A stretch of 64,000 nt of DNA from Onstottus_B arcticum. Its GTDB lineage: Bacteria > Acidobacteriota > Blastocatellia > UBA7656. The notes under the pieces are model-generated. The model was given only the letters and a program-made list of their open reading frames with translations. It was not told where the DNA came from and did not search any database. Below, one piece after another: positions 36,823 through 45,579 of the stretch. Numbering within the stretch: the stretch's first letter is position 1; each line of letters opens with the position of its first letter. The position numbers and the translations under genes are program-made. The DNA lies in contig JBBPIE010000012.1 in NCBI GenBank assembly GCA_038040485.1, positions 62,001 through 126,000 on the forward strand, in the 5' to 3' direction.

Positions 36823-36927
36823 TCGGAGTTCAGGGTTTGGAGTTCGATCTCGGAACGCAAAACACCGAACGCGGAACCCTAAACCCTGAACCTGGAACTC
36901 GGAAATCGGAACACCGAACTCGGAACA
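36823..36927. repeat. Degenerate heptanucleotide tract, GGAACTC type
   Basis: About 100 bases of imperfect 7-base units (GGAACCC, TAAACCC, TGAACCT, GGAACTC, GGAAATC, GGAACAC, CGAACTC), with inverted GTTCAGG-like units at the left. It fills the whole gap between the zinc-ribbon gene and the VOC gene. Confidence 0.85.
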
Positions 36928-36948
36928 ATGACTGACGGAGGAGCACAA

Positions 36949-37341
36949 ATGACCGACGAAGCAGCATCCTTTTCGCTGTCCGGTATCGGGCAAATAGCGG
37001 TCAACGTTCATGACATCGAGAAAGCAACCGCTTTCTATCGCGATAAGCTCGGGATGAAGTTTCTATTCGAGGCGGGGCATATGGCGTTCTTCGATTGCGG
37101 CGGTGTGCGGCTGATGCTCTCGCTCCCGGACAAACCGGAGTTCGATCATCCGAGCTCAATCATCTACTACCGGGTTGCGGACATTGAGCACGCGTGCGAG
37201 GTTCTCGAATCGCGAGGCGTGCGTATTGAAGAGAAGCCGGTTCTGGTTGCGCGGCTTCAAGATCACGACCTCTGGATGGCGGCGTTTCGCGACGTTGACA
37301 ACAACCTGCTGGCGCTGATGAGCGAAGTCCCGCGAGCCTGA
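36949..37341 (+). CDS. VOC-family (glyoxalase/bleomycin-resistance fold) protein
   Basis: ATG 36949 is preceded by GGAGGAG and preferred over ATG 36928. The 130-residue protein has the beta-alpha-beta-beta-beta modules of VOC proteins: IGQIAVNVHDIEKATAFYRD, LGMKFLFEAG, YYRVADIEHACEVLESRG, then DHDLWMAAFRDVDNNLLALM. Metal ligands typical of the fold are not all obvious. It may be a lyase, dioxygenase or binding protein; the substrate is unknown. Confidence 0.8.
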   Translation: MTDEAASFSLSGIGQIAVNVHDIEKATAFYRDKLGMKFLFEAGHMAFFDCGGVRLMLSLPDKPEFDHPSSIIYYRVADIEHACEVLESRGVRIEEKPVLVARLQDHDLWMAAFRDVDNNLLALMSEVPRA

Positions 37342-37435
37342 TCAAGGCCGCCGCAGCAATTTGCGGAGACAACCCGAGTCAAAATCGTCCCCACCGGGCG
37401 GTGATTTGTGATCCGATTCAGCCGAGCAAGGCGCC

Positions 37436-38218
37436 TCATTCGGCTACGGTGAATGTCACGCTCTTCTCCGCAGTGGTCGAGTCCCCCAGATACAGATCCA
37501 CTCGATAGCGCCCTGGCGGAAACCCGTTGTCATATTCCAGGTTGTAGCTCACCTTGTTTTGGCGGGCCTCCAGAACTACAGGTGCCCGGAGTATCTCAAA
37601 GTTCGGCTCAGTGGCTCTGGCTTCGACGGCAACCCAACTCGCAGTCAACTTCGTGCCGGCGGAGGCGCCTCGAAGGTCGGCGGAACAGAAGAAGATTGGT
37701 GTGCCAGCCGGAAACTCGGTGACCGAACCTCCGTCTTCGCTCGCCGAGACCGTTGCCTCCGAGATCATCGGGCGGCCTGCCTTCACCGAGAACGCGACGC
37801 TCTTAGCCGGAGGCTCTTGTTTACCGGGCTGAGGATTCAGATAGACATCGACTTTGTAGTCTCCGACGGGAAGACCCGCAGGCGAGGGCGTGTAGGTGAA
37901 ATCGACGACGTTCTTCTCCCCGCCGCCTTCAACCGCGGTGTCGCCGAATTTGTCGTTTGGCTTCTGGCCTTCCGCATTCACGACTGTCCATACCGCTTGC
38001 ACTCTGGTTTTCTCCGGCGCGTTGGCGAGCACCACCAGGCAGTGAATAACGCCGTCGGTTGTCTCGAAGGTGCTGGTCGGGTCTACGGGCTCCATTTTCT
38101 CAGTTACGCCTTTGGCCATCTTTGCGTCCGCAATCCGTGCTGTGGAGAAGTTGCATGCGGCCGCTATCCCAGCCAGCGCGCAGAGTACGGCCAGCTCGGT
38201 CATTCTCTTCTTGGTCAC
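37436..38218 (-). CDS. Lipoprotein with two Ig-like repeats
   Basis: The 260-residue protein has a lipoprotein signal (CALAGIAAACN, lipobox AAAC). The mature part consists of two similar beta-rich units, each starting at a Val/Trp-rich strand (VQAVWTVVNAEG; LTASWVAVEARA) and ending YRVDLYL or YKVDVYLN followed by KSVxFxV. These look like Ig-like or hemolysin-type modules. No enzyme motif is seen. It is anchored in the membrane and probably periplasmic; function unknown. Confidence 0.7.
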   Translation of the reverse strand: MTKKRMTELAVLCALAGIAAACNFSTARIADAKMAKGVTEKMEPVDPTSTFETTDGVIHCLVVLANAPEKTRVQAVWTVVNAEGQKPNDKFGDTAVEGGGEKNVVDFTYTPSPAGLPVGDYKVDVYLNPQPGKQEPPAKSVAFSVKAGRPMISEATVSASEDGGSVTEFPAGTPIFFCSADLRGASAGTKLTASWVAVEARATEPNFEILRAPVVLEARQNKVSYNLEYDNGFPPGRYRVDLYLGDSTTAEKSVTFTVAE

Positions 38219-38269
38219 GTTGGTAGCTTCTTTCTTATGGGCGATTCACAAGATGAAAATGCCATCAGC

Positions 38270-38857
38270 CTAGCGTTGCCCAAGCTTAGCTTCAAGCCGA
38301 GCTTTTACCTCCGGCCACTCTGCTTGTGTGATGCTGAAACAGACTGAATCACGGTAACGGCCGCTTGGCATGATCATGTGATTGCGGAGGACGCCTTCCT
38401 GCTTTGCTCCAAGCCGCAAGATGGCCGCGCGCGACTGATGATTTAAAACATCCGTGAAGAACTCGACGCGAATGCATCGCCAAGTCTCAAAGGCATGGGT
38501 GAGAAGCAAGAGCTTGGCTTCGGTATTCACTTGAGTGCGTTGGGCGCTCGCTGCCAGCCACGTGTACCCGATTTCCACGCGCCGATGGTCGCGCTCGATG
38601 TGAAAGTACCGCGTGCTGCCAACGACTTGCCCGGATGACTTTTGGATGATGACAAACGGAAGTGCATTACCTTTCGCCTGCATATCGAGCGCCGCCGCGA
38701 TGTAAGCGACGACAGTGGTGCGCGAAGGCACGGTGGTGACAATGGAGTTCCAAAGCTCGCCGTCGCTTGCTGCGGCGATGAGCGCTTCTTCGTGAGCCGG
38801 TGAGAGGGGCTGGAGACGTACGTGCTGACCTTCGAGAGTAACTGGAGAGATTTCCAT
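38270..38857 (-). CDS. GNAT-family acetyltransferase, RimJ/RimL type (intact copy)
   Basis: Start is ATG 38857 with AAAGGAAA upstream. The 195-residue protein carries VRLQPLSPAHEEALIAAA, VVGSTRYFHIERDHRRVEIG and the acetyl-CoA loop region WLAASAQRTQVNTEAKLLLL, typical of GNAT enzymes acting on protein N-termini or small molecules. A second copy, with only the first three quarters, lies at 40236-40724 in the same orientation with very high DNA similarity over the shared part. Confidence 0.85.
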   Translation of the reverse strand: MEISPVTLEGQHVRLQPLSPAHEEALIAAASDGELWNSIVTTVPSRTTVVAYIAAALDMQAKGNALPFVIIQKSSGQVVGSTRYFHIERDHRRVEIGYTWLAASAQRTQVNTEAKLLLLTHAFETWRCIRVEFFTDVLNHQSRAAILRLGAKQEGVLRNHMIMPSGRYRDSVCFSITQAEWPEVKARLEAKLGQR

Positions 38858-38980
38858 TTTCCTTTCTGCGTGTACGTGAGCGGCGCCGGGGCCGCGTTTC
38901 GATTTGTGGTTAGGCAGCCTCACTTCTGGGATGACGTCGGGCAAGTAACGGCTGTGGAGTTGTGACCACGCCGCCATTCT

Positions 38981-39295
38981 TCATGACGACCCAACCCACC
39001 TTGGCTTGTCCAACGCGCCAGGAGGCATGTAATAGAACCGAATCAAGTACACGTTGTGGCCACTGCCGTGTCTTGCGATTCGCAGCAGATCATCCACGCT
39101 CTCGAACCCCGATTCACGAGCCAGATCGGATGTGATGTCGGTAGTGTCAATCTTCGCAATCGACTCCACGATGATGTGGCCCTCGTCCATTCGGTAACGA
39201 CCACCTGCCTTTACGTGGGGATGCGTCCAGATGCGAATGCTGCATCTGATTCTTCCGTGCCGGATTCCTTCGCGAAGGCGTTTGGTGAAAACCAT
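38981..39295 (-). CDS. ASCH/PUA-like domain protein
   Basis: The protein begins at ATG 39295 behind GGGGGAGG. It is about 104 residues: FTKRLREGIRHGRIRCSIRI, HVKAGGRYRMDEGHIIVESI, ITSDLARESGFESVDDLLRI and VYLIRFYYM, matching ASCH-domain proteins, which have a PUA-like barrel and often bind RNA or modified nucleosides. It is flanked by the GNAT and MOSC genes on the same strand and may be co-transcribed with them. Confidence 0.75.
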   Translation of the reverse strand: MVFTKRLREGIRHGRIRCSIRIWTHPHVKAGGRYRMDEGHIIVESIAKIDTTDITSDLARESGFESVDDLLRIARHGSGHNVYLIRFYYMPPGALDKPRWVGSS

Positions 39296-39371
39296 ATGGA
39301 ACCTCCCCCAAGGGCCACAGGCCGCCAGTAAGTGACGAGCTCGCGAAGCGCGCCAACCGTTCATTGCCGCT

Positions 39372-40130
39372 TCACGGTCTGTCGTCGGTGAGGTCCAAAA
39401 CCAGGGTCACTGGCTGGCCAACGAGAATTGTGCCGGTTTGCACCACCGTTCCATAGACGCCCGCGGTGTTCTTGTTCAGTCGCGCGACTGTCTTCATCGC
39501 CCGCACGTCTTTTGAGCCCGTGTCCGGATCGAGGTTGATCATCATACATCGCACGTCGCGCACCGTCACGCTCACGGCTGGCCTTGGCTCCGTGTCTCCG
39601 AACACCAGTGTCCCGCCAACCCACCCATCCTCGAGAAACGGCTCGGGATTGCCAGTCTCAAGCACAATGTTGGCTCGGAACCGCCGGCGATCGAGATCCA
39701 CTCCCGCCTCGCGACCGATGCCATCAATGGTCGCCAGGCTGATCACCGATACCGACGCCTCATCGAAGATTCCGTGCTTGAGCTTCATCAATTCCACGCT
39801 TCTGCCAAGACGCGCGGCAACCTCGCTCTGGAGCTCTGCGCTGCGCAGCTCGACGTTCGTTCCGGCGGGCGTGCGTACGTGAGTTGGCAGAGGCTCGCCG
39901 GTGCTCTCGTCGAGACCGAAAGGGTGATACAGGAGGAGTTCATGGAGGCGGCTCGCCGAAAGCCACGGGAAGCCGCTGTCGTCTCCCAAGCGCCGGAACG
40001 CGAAGCGCCGATCACCATCGAGACCGTGCCACCCGAGAAATGCCGACTCCGTCGCGGTACCTGCCATCGATTTGACTGGATAGCGCACAAGTTCGCAGAC
40101 ACGCCCGAGTTGAATCATCATAACGGTCAC
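39372..40130 (-). CDS. MOSC domain-containing protein
   Basis: The 252-residue protein has the MOSC N-terminal barrel (CELVRYPVKSMAGTATESAF, LDGDRRFAFRRLGDDSGFPW) and the C-terminal MOSC core (RFRANIVLETGNPEPFLEDG, VRDVRCMMINLDPDTGSKD) with the conserved Cys in RCMM. MOSC domains carry sulfur or molybdenum-cofactor-linked groups. The natural substrate is unknown. Confidence 0.88.
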   Translation of the reverse strand: MTVMMIQLGRVCELVRYPVKSMAGTATESAFLGWHGLDGDRRFAFRRLGDDSGFPWLSASRLHELLLYHPFGLDESTGEPLPTHVRTPAGTNVELRSAELQSEVAARLGRSVELMKLKHGIFDEASVSVISLATIDGIGREAGVDLDRRRFRANIVLETGNPEPFLEDGWVGGTLVFGDTEPRPAVSVTVRDVRCMMINLDPDTGSKDVRAMKTVARLNKNTAGVYGTVVQTGTILVGQPVTLVLDLTDDRP

Positions 40131-40235
40131 TATACGTCACGCCGTGGCAAGCCGCCGAACGTCTACGCTCAGGCACGTGAGCCTTCGCACGTCGCCTGCA
40201 AGCGGGTTACTAGGCGCGACCTCTCTGACATTGCA

Positions 40236-40724
40236 TTAGCGCACATCGAAACCAGCCTTAGGATCGAGGACGACCGAAAAACAAGACGTAGCCGTCCGCG
40301 ACTGCTGATTGAGAACATCTGTGAAGAACTCAACACGAATGCATCGCCAAGTCTCAAAGGCATGGGTGAGAAGCAAGAGCTTGGCTTCGGTGTTCACTTG
40401 AGTCCGTTGGGCGCTCGTCGACAGCCAGGTGTAACCGATTTCGACGCGCCGGTGGTCCCGCCCGATGTGGAAGTACCGCGTGCTGCCAACGACCTGGCCG
40501 GATGGCATTTGGATGATGACAAACGGAAGCGCAAGCCCCTGAGCCTGCGCCTCAAGCGCCGCCGCGATGTATGCGGCGACGGTGACGCGAGAAGGCACGA
40601 TAGTGACCGGGGAGTTCCAAAGCTCGCCATCGGCGGCGGCAGCGATTAGCGATTTTTCGTGAGCCGCCGACAGGGGCTCGAGACGCACACGTTGGCCTTC
40701 GAGATTGACTGGAGCGATTTCCAT
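40236..40724 (-). pseudogene. Truncated GNAT acetyltransferase copy
   Basis: The first about 143 residues are a close copy of the intact GNAT gene (shared VVGSTRYFHI, RDHRRVEIGYTWL, QRTQVNTEAKLLLLTHAFET, VEFFTDVLN). The frame then ends after an unrelated tail of about 18 residues, losing the conserved C-terminal block (RLGAKQEGVLRNHMIM in the intact gene). It is most likely a decayed duplicate, although the shorter protein might still be made. Confidence 0.8.
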
Positions 40725-40849
40725 TCTTCCTTCCTAACTAACGCTCCGCTGCAGTTGCACGGGCAACGCAGCGGAGCGTGTCGCTGCAAGCGTCTTCTTA
40801 GCCGGCCGTTCCTTTGAGATAGGCAAACATCTGCGTCTCAGCCTGGCAG

Positions 40850-43800
40850 TCAGCGCTTGACGTGGAAGCTCGTAGTCGCCTCCCTCGTCAGCTTGAGGTT
40901 ACCGTTCTGGAATGTGGCGACCAGTCGTGCTTGAAGCAGACCAGGCTCCATGTCGTATGTGTCGAGAACGGCGGTGAAGATACCGTCACCGGCTTTTTGA
41001 TCGCCCGTCCTTCCATCGTCATGAAGTTGCACGATCCTGGGACGGGGTTCCTTTACGAACGGTTGCTGTTTGCCAAGGGCGCCGACCCTCTTGACACCGT
41101 CCTGTCTCTCGCTGTCGCCGGTAGCCCTTCGCGGGGCCAGGATATGAGCTTTCAACAGAGCCTGCCCAGGCTTGCTTAGAGGTTTACCATCTTGCAGCAG
41201 ACTTGCGGTAAGCAGCAGTTGCCGCTCGTTTCCTCCGCGACTCGTCCTGGCATCGAATTTCAGGCGAGAGTCGCCGAGGACCATGATGTCCACGGTTTCC
41301 TTGCCCCGACCGACAAAATCGTCCGGGCTCACCCGGATCGTCCAGGCGCCCTCGTGCATCTTCTGGCCCTTGCAGTAATAAGGCAGTTCCACTCGAACCA
41401 GGATGTAGCGATCGCCTTTTCTGACGCGCAGGCCCTTATGATCCTTGAGCGAGATTCTGCAGCGCTTGTCCGGCCCCTGTAGCACCAGCCTGACATTACC
41501 AGCTTGTTCGCCGGTCCAATTCACCGCGAAGGTCACGAACTGATCGAGCTTCGAGAGGTTCACCGACATCTGTGCCGATTGACCCGCGCTCAATTGATAC
41601 GTGGGGTCGGCAAGTACGGTCATGTCGTGAACGAGCGCGCCGACGGTGAGGAAGTACTTGCTCAGTTGGATTGGCGATAGACCCTGCTCATTGACGTGTA
41701 TTCCGCCATTGTTGTTAGCGACATTGCTCAGGATGGCGTCATCCACGTCGGTGCCGAAACCGATGCTGTAGAACCGGTCATTTCCGGCTTGCACAGTGGC
41801 GTTGATATCGTTCAGATCTGACCCGATCGGCCGGTTATGCTGTCCATCGGAGAAAACGACGATCGCCTGACGCGGGGACGGCGCAGCAACGGCGCCGAGT
41901 TGGGTGGACGCTTCATTGACACCGGCGATGATGTTCGTCCAGCCCCCAAAAACCATGCTGTTCGCCGCTGCGTGAGCATTGCCGACGTTCCCCGGTGACA
42001 GCGACTGCAAGTCAAACGGGGGAACAAACGGAACCAGGTTCTCCTCGAACTGAACAAGGCTCAGCCGGTGCCCGCCTCCGAGGTCGAGCAGATCGATGAA
42101 CTCATTCGCCGAGCTTTGCAGCGCCTCAAGCTTGTTGACACCTGGCGTGCCCGACGGCAGCGCCATCGAGCCGCTGCGATCCATCACCAACACGACGTCT
42201 GAGTGCGGCAGCAGGCCCGCAACGGCGAACGCCTGCGGAGCTTGCGGCAGGTTGCCGGCATTTGCCGAAACCTGAACTGTCCACACCCCGGCCATTGGAC
42301 CGAGAACGGAGACCTGTTCCACGTTGTTCACGGCGTCGTTACCACCGTTGCGCACCGCTGCCACCGCAGGAGTCGCCGGAATGAGGGTCCAGGGGGTGAA
42401 CACGGTTGCGTCGGGCGCGATCAGTCGCAAGTCGAGATCGTTGATCAGAATCTGCCCAGCCGGAACCCCCGCCGGGTCGTCCCAGACAAGGGTGAGATGG
42501 ACCTCCGCCTGACCGGCGGGGACGAAAAAGGTGCTGGTCCATGCGTTGCCGATGCCGGTGTCGTTAAGCGTTGCCTGCGCAAGCCCGGACTGGCGCAACA
42601 AGTTGACCGCCGCCTCGGCATCGGCGATGCCCCAGCCAGTGGCGTAATCCGGCCCTGGGTTGGATTGGCCGATACCCTGGACATCCCGTGCGGTCTGGAT
42701 GAGAAGCGCTTTCATGGCCGCCGGCGACATCGTGATGTTGCGGGTGTTCGCCTCCTGCAGCACCAGGGACGCAATGCCCGAGAGCACGGGCGTAGACATC
42801 GACGTTCCGCTCATGGTGGTATTGGCAGTGGTGGAGTTAGGAACATCGTCTATGCCGTCGCCGTTGCCATCGCTGAAGAAACTGTTTGAGGCAAGCGACA
42901 GCAAGTTGAAACCGTGTGCCATCAGATCGGGTTTGATTCTCCCATCGTCCGTGGGGCCGAAGCTGGAAAAGTTCGTGATGGCGGCCGCCCCGTTCATTGC
43001 ACCGACGGTGATGACGTTCTTTGCTGAGCCACGCGGGTCGATGCAGTCGGCAGCGACACCTAGAGCCCCCTGGAAACAGTCTGAGGGTTGCCCTGGGACC
43101 GGGGCCGGCGGCGCGTCGTTGCGGTCATTACCGGCCGACTTCATCACGATGAGGCCTGTTTGGAATATCACGTTGTCGAAGCCTTGAGATTGATTGTTGT
43201 ACAGGCCAAAGAGGTTCTGGTTGTTATTGAACACAGCCCCACTCCAGCCGATAACCGAGCCGTAGGAGTGACTGGATATCTGGATTGGCGTCGGGTTTCC
43301 CACGCCGCCCGGCGAGGTGGCGGCATTGGTCATCTCCGCGGCGTCGGCAGTCGCATCCCAACTGGCAATGGTTACATTCGGCGCCATGCCTTCCGCGTTG
43401 ACTATATTGGCGCCGCTTGAACCGATCGTGCCGGCCACATGCGTAGCATGATCGTCATTGGTGGCCGCCTGGCCCGCCTCAACAATCACACGCGGGGTGA
43501 GATCCAGATGTCCCGCGAAGACGGTGTCGCCCGCCTCCCATAATCCGACAGCGACGCCGGTGCCGTTGAGATTGAACGGCGCGGCCTGCACGTCGTCCAC
43601 ATTCGACAGCGGTTGTGCGTTCAGCCGGTTATGGTCTTCATCCGGGGCGGGGGAAGGTTCAATCCAGGAAACGATATGGGCCTCGGCCAGCGTCATGAGC
43701 CCGCCACGCGGAATACTGAGGACTACGGCGCGCACCACCGGGAAGGCTTTCGCATCGAACGCCTCGAGTTGAATGTCTGCGCGTCTTGCGAACGCGAGAA

Positions 43801-44443
43801 CTTCGTCGGCGGAGACGTCTTTATGGAACAGCACCGAATAGGCAATGCGGTTTTCCGGGCGCAGTTGGTAGGGGAGGACGGGCGCGTTCTTTTGAAGCGC
43901 TTTGGCAAGCTTATCCTCCGGCTTGAGCAGATCTGCCCAGCGCACGCTTTTCGCATTTGCGAGCGCATCGGCGCCACTCGGCGTCACGGCTGCGTACCAG
44001 GCGAGTCTGTTCACCGGATCGAGCAGCGTGATCCCTTGCTTCGCAAGACGTTCGCGGTCCGCGGCTTCTGGCGCGGATTGCAGTTGCAGCATAATATGGG
44101 CGCGCGCATTTCCCGGGCTCGCCTGGCTGATCACACGTTTGATTCGACTGCGAAGGTCTGGCCGGATGCCCGGTTTCGGTGTGAACTTACGGGACTCTAG
44201 TCGTATCTCGTAAGTAGCAGCGACCGGTCGGCGTTTCGTTGATCGCTCTTGTGCCTCCACCGCCGAAAGCGGAAACAGCGCTAAGACGCCCACGCCCAGA
44301 CACGAAGCGGCGGGCTTCGCTTTTCGCAGAAGCATAGAAAGGAACAAGGATTTGCTCTCAGCCTGTGCAGGCTGGGATCCGGCCAGCGATGTTATCGGCG
44401 TGCTGTCAAACCGTTTTACAAGACCCTTAATTGGATTCTCCAT
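40850..44443 (-). CDS. Secreted S8 subtilase fused to a VWA domain
   Basis: Start is ATG 44443, since AGGAG sits about 6 bases upstream; ATG 44449 touches it. The 1197-residue protein has an extended signal region (CLGVGVLALFPLSAVEA) and a large pro-region (about 75-270). The subtilase core shows His332 in DDHATHVAG, oxyanion Asn439 in KSAGNDRND and Ser548 in GTSMSTP. At the usual catalytic Asp position it reads LWEAGD, that is Glu303, so catalysis may be altered. A P-domain-like part (about 625-740) is followed by a VWA domain from about 750 with MIDAS DRSGSM, and a C-terminal beta-rich region. This fusion is unusual. Confidence 0.85.
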   Translation of the reverse strand: MENPIKGLVKRFDSTPITSLAGSQPAQAESKSLFLSMLLRKAKPAASCLGVGVLALFPLSAVEAQERSTKRRPVAATYEIRLESRKFTPKPGIRPDLRSRIKRVISQASPGNARAHIMLQLQSAPEAADRERLAKQGITLLDPVNRLAWYAAVTPSGADALANAKSVRWADLLKPEDKLAKALQKNAPVLPYQLRPENRIAYSVLFHKDVSADEVLAFARRADIQLEAFDAKAFPVVRAVVLSIPRGGLMTLAEAHIVSWIEPSPAPDEDHNRLNAQPLSNVDDVQAAPFNLNGTGVAVGLWEAGDTVFAGHLDLTPRVIVEAGQAATNDDHATHVAGTIGSSGANIVNAEGMAPNVTIASWDATADAAEMTNAATSPGGVGNPTPIQISSHSYGSVIGWSGAVFNNNQNLFGLYNNQSQGFDNVIFQTGLIVMKSAGNDRNDAPPAPVPGQPSDCFQGALGVAADCIDPRGSAKNVITVGAMNGAAAITNFSSFGPTDDGRIKPDLMAHGFNLLSLASNSFFSDGNGDGIDDVPNSTTANTTMSGTSMSTPVLSGIASLVLQEANTRNITMSPAAMKALLIQTARDVQGIGQSNPGPDYATGWGIADAEAAVNLLRQSGLAQATLNDTGIGNAWTSTFFVPAGQAEVHLTLVWDDPAGVPAGQILINDLDLRLIAPDATVFTPWTLIPATPAVAAVRNGGNDAVNNVEQVSVLGPMAGVWTVQVSANAGNLPQAPQAFAVAGLLPHSDVVLVMDRSGSMALPSGTPGVNKLEALQSSANEFIDLLDLGGGHRLSLVQFEENLVPFVPPFDLQSLSPGNVGNAHAAANSMVFGGWTNIIAGVNEASTQLGAVAAPSPRQAIVVFSDGQHNRPIGSDLNDINATVQAGNDRFYSIGFGTDVDDAILSNVANNNGGIHVNEQGLSPIQLSKYFLTVGALVHDMTVLADPTYQLSAGQSAQMSVNLSKLDQFVTFAVNWTGEQAGNVRLVLQGPDKRCRISLKDHKGLRVRKGDRYILVRVELPYYCKGQKMHEGAWTIRVSPDDFVGRGKETVDIMVLGDSRLKFDARTSRGGNERQLLLTASLLQDGKPLSKPGQALLKAHILAPRRATGDSERQDGVKRVGALGKQQPFVKEPRPRIVQLHDDGRTGDQKAGDGIFTAVLDTYDMEPGLLQARLVATFQNGNLKLTREATTSFHVKR

Positions 44444-44449
44444 TTGCAT

Positions 44450-44653
44450 CTCCTTTTTGTACTTGTTTGAGTGGCGCTGTACGGCCTTACTCCTCAGCGC
44501 CTAACGTTCCTTATTCGGTGTCATTCACCGCCAGCCGGCGGGACTCCGCGACGACTGCGTGTATGAACACAGCTTCACAGCTCTTTACCCAAATGGCTCA
44601 GCGATCTTAGATGATGTAGTTCTTCGTCTACCTCGCACAATTCGTTGTAAAGC
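44450..44653. other. Intergenic region without recognisable content
   Basis: About 200 bases between the subtilase start and the kinase remnant. No repeat of the families described here and no convincing promoter was found. Confidence 0.5.
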
Positions 44654-44935
44654 TCAATCTGCGCGGCTGGCTGGAAGCTCTATGATAAAGCGTGCGCCTT
44701 GAGGCTCGTTGTCTTCGACACAGATTCGTCCTTTGTGGTCGGCGACTATGTGGCTGACTATCGCGAGTCCCAAACCGGTGCCGCGGTCTCGAGTTGAGAA
44801 CTTGGGCAGAAACAACTTGTCTCGATCTCGAGGGCTGATGCCGTGGCCGGTGGCCGCGACTATCAGCCTTACGACAGTCGTTCTCTTTCGAGAAGCGCTA
44901 TTCGATCACGATAAGCTTGCAAGGCGCTCCCATCG
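44654..44935 (-). pseudogene. Decayed 3' copy of the NtrY-like kinase gene
   Basis: This 280-base stretch closely matches the last part of the kinase gene at 45580 (shared KLFLPKFSTRDRGTGLGL, then IELPASRAD and a stop at 44654). It carries a frameshift just upstream of the G1 box, and the G1 Asp is changed to Ala (VAATGHG for VADTGHG). The rest of the kinase is missing. It is a non-functional duplication remnant on the far side of the intervening membrane-protein gene. Confidence 0.85.
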
Positions 44936-44996
44936 ATTGAGTCGCGAATCCTGGCAACGAGTCAACCTGACCGCATTAGGTGCAACGACGAGGCGT

Positions 44997-45527
44997 TCAT
45001 TTGTCTCTTCCGCGTCTGTTCCGGCCTCGGCCTCCTTCATCTTTACGTTCTTCCTCCGCTTCCTCCAGGTCCGTAGCAGAGGTAGCGTCTCCGCGAAGCT
45101 CGGTGTGACGGATCTTGCCGCCGAGATTCGCTATTCTTGCCAGCCACGCTCCGCTCATCAGAGAAAGGACCAGCAGGAGGATGGTCAGTAGTCTCGCGAC
45201 GCTCGCAAAGCGGCGCGACAAAAACAATGCTGCAAGTGACCCCGCGCCGAGGATCAAAGTTGCTATCAACCCGATCAAGGCCGCGCGCTCGTGGTTTTCG
45301 ATCAGTTGTTCTGAGACCCCAGGCAGATGCTCGACGACATCTTCAGCCGCCTGGCCCGCGAGGAAAGTTGGGATTGTTAGCACAGCGATGATGACGAAAG
45401 CCCAGAGGCTGGCTCTTTTCACTTCATCGCTTTTTCTCAATAAGCCATAGATCAATAATGCAGCACAAAAAGGGATGCCGATGACCGGAATGTGATTGAG
45501 GATAATGTGCAGGTGTGCAGGATTCAT
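44997..45527 (-). CDS. Four-helix membrane protein, DUF2231-like
   Basis: The 176-residue protein starts with MNPAHLHIILNHIPVIGIPF and has four hydrophobic segments (IPVIGIPFCAALLIYGLL, ASLWAFVIIAVLTIPTFLAG, AALIGLIATLILGAGSLAAL, VARLLTILLLVLSLMSGAWL), then a charged tail. The His pairs in the first helix region recall DUF2231-type membrane proteins often near cytochromes. It is flanked by the intact kinase and its remnant, showing it was caught in the same duplication. Function unknown. Confidence 0.65.
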   Translation of the reverse strand: MNPAHLHIILNHIPVIGIPFCAALLIYGLLRKSDEVKRASLWAFVIIAVLTIPTFLAGQAAEDVVEHLPGVSEQLIENHERAALIGLIATLILGAGSLAALFLSRRFASVARLLTILLLVLSLMSGAWLARIANLGGKIRHTELRGDATSATDLEEAEEERKDEGGRGRNRRGRDK

Positions 45528-45579
45528 ACGAATTCTCTTCCCATTTGGGTTTTGCTGGCGTCCAATGTTGGCTGACTCG

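Noticed and set aside
42203..42889. 228-residue ORF opposite the subtilase
   Set aside because: It is inside the subtilase gene on the other strand and has no recognisable domain.
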